Source: Bacteroidales bacterium
Lineage (GTDB): Bacteria; Bacteroidota; Bacteroidia; Bacteroidales; P3
Length of the DNA: 64,000 nucleotides
NCBI GenBank assembly: GCA_017449975.1
Contig: JAFSYK010000071.1
Location: 1 to 64,000, forward strand
Direction: 5' to 3'
Shown here: positions 61,802 through 64,000 of the stretch, piece after piece
How positions within the stretch are numbered: the first letter of the stretch is position 1
Layout: each line of letters opens with the position of its first letter
The notes under the pieces: generated by a model
The model's database searches: none
Told to the model about the DNA's origin: nothing
Seen by the model: the letters and a program-made list of their open reading frames with translations, nothing else
Made by a program: the position numbers and the translations under genes

Positions 61802-64000
61802 TTAGTTCTTTTTAATCAGTAATTTCAATGTTTCTTTCTCCACCAGTTCAATCTCCTGCGCTTGCGCATCGGTGATGTCGGTGCCGGCAGGCAGGATGGT
61901 GAGCTCGGTGCAGAGCGTTTCGGTGCAGATGTACTCCTGGAAGGCGCGGATGGCCGCGTCACAGGAGCTGGCGGTCAACGTGATGTTGATGCGATCGGTG
62001 ACGTCGAACTGCTCCTTGCGGATGTTCTGCACACGGTTGACGAACTCGCGGGCGACGCCCTCGTTGCGCAGCGCATCGGTGAGCGTGATATCGAGGGCCA
62101 CGGTGAGCGCGCCTTCGTTGGCGACCACCCAGCCGGGGATATCCTGCGTGGCAATCTCAACATCCTCCAACGTCAGATCGACAGGCTGGCCTTCGACGGT
62201 CAAGCTGTAACGACCTTCCGCCTGCAGCGTGTTGATCTGCTGCTGCGAGAAGTTGGCGATGGCGGCGGAGAGCGCCTTCATAATCTTGCCGTAGCGGGGA
62301 CCCAGCGTCTTGAAGTTGGCCTTGATGCGCTTGACCAGCATCTCGTCGTCGGGAGCCAGGAACTGCAGCTCCTTGACGTTGACCTCGCTGAGGATGAGCG
62401 ACTGCACCGCCTCGACCTGCGCACGGAAGTGGTCGTTGGCGGCCGGCAGCACGATGCGCTGCAGCGGCTGACGCACACGCAGGTTGTGTTTCTTGCGCAG
62501 TGCCAATGTCAGCGAGCTGACACGCTGTGCCAGACGCATGCGCTCCTCGAGGTCGTGGTCGATGAGGGCGGTGTCGACAGTGGGGAAATCGGCGTGGTGC
62601 ACCGATGCCACCGTGAAACGGTGTGTCACCGCGTTGAGGTCGAGGAAGAGGCGCTCGGCGAAGAAAGGAGCGATAGGCGCCATGATGCGGCTCAGCGTCT
62701 CGAGACAGGTGTAGAGCGTCTGATAGGCCGAAAGCTTGTCGTCGGTCATCTCGCCACGCCAGAAGCGGCGACGGCTGAGGCGCACATACCAGTTGCTGAG
62801 ACAGGCGTCGACAAAGTCGGCGATGGCACGGCCGGCGCGGGTGGGCTCATAGTCGAAATAGGCCGCATCGACGGTCTGCACCAACGTGTTGAGCTCGCTG
62901 AGAATCCAGCGGTCGATTTCGGGACGGCGAGCGGCAGGCAGGTCGGGCTGGCTGTAGTCGAAGCCGTCGAGGTTGGCATAGAGGGCGAAGAAGCTATAGG
63001 TGTTGTAGAGGGTGCCGAAGAATTTGCGGCGCACCTCGTCGACACCCTCCACGTCGAACTTGAGGTTGTCCCACGGCTGACTGTTGGTAATCATGTACCA
63101 GCGGGTGGCGTCGGGACCGTATTTGGAGAGCGTTTCGAAGGGGTCGACGGCGTTGCCGAGACGCTTGGACATCTTGTTGCCGTTCTTGTCGAGCACCAGA
63201 CCGTTGGAGACCACGTTCTTAAAGGCCACGCTGTCGAAGCACATGGTGGCGATGGCGTGGAGTGTGTAGAACCAGCCACGTGTCTGGTCGACGCCCTCGG
63301 CGATGAAGTCGGCGGGGAACTCGGTAGCCTTCAGCGGCTCGCCCATATAATGAATCTGTGCATAGGGCATGGCGCCGCTGTCGAACCAGACGTCGATCAA
63401 ATCGGGCTCACGGCGCATGGGCTTGCCGGAGGCGGAGACCAGGACGACGTTATCGATGTACGGACGGTGAAGGTCGAACTTGGTATAGTCGGACTTGTCG
63501 GACAATTTATACGGGTTCTCCTTCATGAAGCCGGCGGCGACGGATTTCTCAATTTCGGCGTTGAGCTCGGCAACGCTGCCGATACAGATTTCCTCTTTGC
63601 CGTCCTCGGTGCGCCAGATGGGCAGCGGGGTGCCCCAGTAGCGGCTGCGACTGAGGTTCCAGTCGACGATATTCTCCAGCCAGTTGCCGAAGCGGCCACT
63701 GCCGGTGGCTTCGGGCTTCCAGTTGATGGTCTTGTTGAGCTCAATCATGCGCTCCTTGAGGGCCGTGGTGCGGATAAACCAGCTGTCGAGCGGATAGTAG
63801 AGCACCGGCTTGTCGGTACGCCAGCAGTGGGGATAGCTGTGGCTGTGCTTCTCGCTCTTGAAAAGCTTACCCTGCTCCTTGAGCATGACCACCAGCTCGA
63901 TGTCGAGGCTGATGTCCTTGTCGGTCTTGGTGGCGTCGTAGGCGTTCTTGACGAACTTGCCGGCATACTTGCTGTATTCTTCAACATTGACGTTGGCCTT
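61802..64000 (-). CDS. ileS: isoleucyl-tRNA synthetase, 3' part
   Basis: Residues encoded from the window edge to the stop (732 residues) are the C-terminal part of a class I IleRS. The KMSKS-equivalent is NKMSKRLGN, preceded by GWFYTLHA. The segment DVWFDSGAMPYAQ is typical of IleRS, ValRS and LeuRS. The C-terminal extension with LTLEDVEIATQDIPGW resembles the domain found in the longer IleRS type of Bacteroidota. The HIGH motif and editing domain lie upstream, beyond the window, and the reading frame remains open to base 64000. Confidence 0.95.
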   Translation of the reverse strand, partial: KANVNVEEYSKYAGKFVKNAYDATKTDKDISLDIELVVMLKEQGKLFKSEKHSHSYPHCWRTDKPVLYYPLDSWFIRTTALKERMIELNKTINWKPEATGSGRFGNWLENIVDWNLSRSRYWGTPLPIWRTEDGKEEICIGSVAELNAEIEKSVAAGFMKENPYKLSDKSDYTKFDLHRPYIDNVVLVSASGKPMRREPDLIDVWFDSGAMPYAQIHYMGEPLKATEFPADFIAEGVDQTRGWFYTLHAIATMCFDSVAFKNVVSNGLVLDKNGNKMSKRLGNAVDPFETLSKYGPDATRWYMITNSQPWDNLKFDVEGVDEVRRKFFGTLYNTYSFFALYANLDGFDYSQPDLPAARRPEIDRWILSELNTLVQTVDAAYFDYEPTRAGRAIADFVDACLSNWYVRLSRRRFWRGEMTDDKLSAYQTLYTCLETLSRIMAPIAPFFAERLFLDLNAVTHRFTVASVHHADFPTVDTALIDHDLEERMRLAQRVSSLTLALRKKHNLRVRQPLQRIVLPAANDHFRAQVEAVQSLILSEVNVKELQFLAPDDEMLVKRIKANFKTLGPRYGKIMKALSAAIANFSQQQINTLQAEGRYSLTVEGQPVDLTLEDVEIATQDIPGWVVANEGALTVALDITLTDALRNEGVAREFVNRVQNIRKEQFDVTDRINITLTASSCDAAIRAFQEYICTETLCTELTILPAGTDITDAQAQEIELVEKETLKLLIKKN

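Overview
The window is ordinary chromosome from a Bacteroidota bacterium, most likely an uncultured gut or rumen-type member of the Bacteroidales. Three things point there. Promoters carry the Bacteroidota -7 box TAnnTTTG (usually TATCTTTG or TACCTTTG) in front of many genes. A giant secreted protein ends in a type IX secretion sorting domain. Several families are typical of the phylum (DUF4254 next to a family 9 glycosyltransferase, Porin_O_P-like barrel, DHOD-like protein, S23-type four-helix bundle). I cannot place it to family. Coding DNA is GC-rich, whereas spacers are AT-rich and full of short tandem repeats. No rRNA, CRISPR array, insertion sequence, integrase or phage gene was seen, and no gene-free stretch exceeds 300 bases.

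Layout. 1-417 is a minus-strand tRNA cluster (Gly-Leu-Lys-Pro, the last cut by the window edge). 504-5795 (minus) holds mutS, a membrane zinc protease, a YqaA-type membrane protein and a DUF2130 coiled-coil protein. 6088-7908 (plus) is luxS and serS, convergent with a small outer-membrane barrel. 8851-22982 (plus) is a long co-directional run: a multi-cofactor flavoprotein fusion, a porin and a Gate-domain transporter (a plausible import-and-oxidation unit), then purE, a kinase-dCMP deaminase fusion, an AsmA-like protein, a TerB-DnaJ co-chaperone, trigger factor, a secreted flavodoxin, DUF4254 and a heptosyltransferase-like enzyme. 23112-24635 (minus) is an orphan histidine kinase, divergent from a radical SAM gene, MTA/SAH nucleosidase, tRNA-Arg, an EamA exporter and a CPBP protease. 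28584-29258 (minus) is a TPR membrane protein. 29435-32707 (plus) is a DHOD-like protein, four-helix bundle protein, kdsA and a DnaQ-like exonuclease. 32744-64000 is entirely minus: PepSY-like protein, purA, a 5515-residue cell-surface protein, an uncharacterised protein, a patatin with an outer-membrane barrel, a MATE exporter, an acyltransferase, gpsA, an M20 amidohydrolase, pyruvate kinase and the 3' part of ileS.

Most genes are housekeeping: purine synthesis (purE, purA), the activated methyl cycle (MTA/SAH nucleosidase feeding LuxS), phospholipid synthesis (gpsA with an acyltransferase), LPS (kdsA, GT9), translation (serS, ileS, tRNAs) and protein folding (trigger factor, DnaJ).

The most unusual signal is a set of short tandem-repeat families. 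The main ones have a 9-bp period built around a 6-bp palindrome (TCTAGA, TAATTA, AGTACT, TCCGGA); others have 7- or 10-bp periods. They fill many spacers and also enter coding sequences. Inside genes they lie in interdomain linkers (flavoprotein fusion, MATE central loop, patatin linkers) or supply the last codons and the stop codon of a gene.
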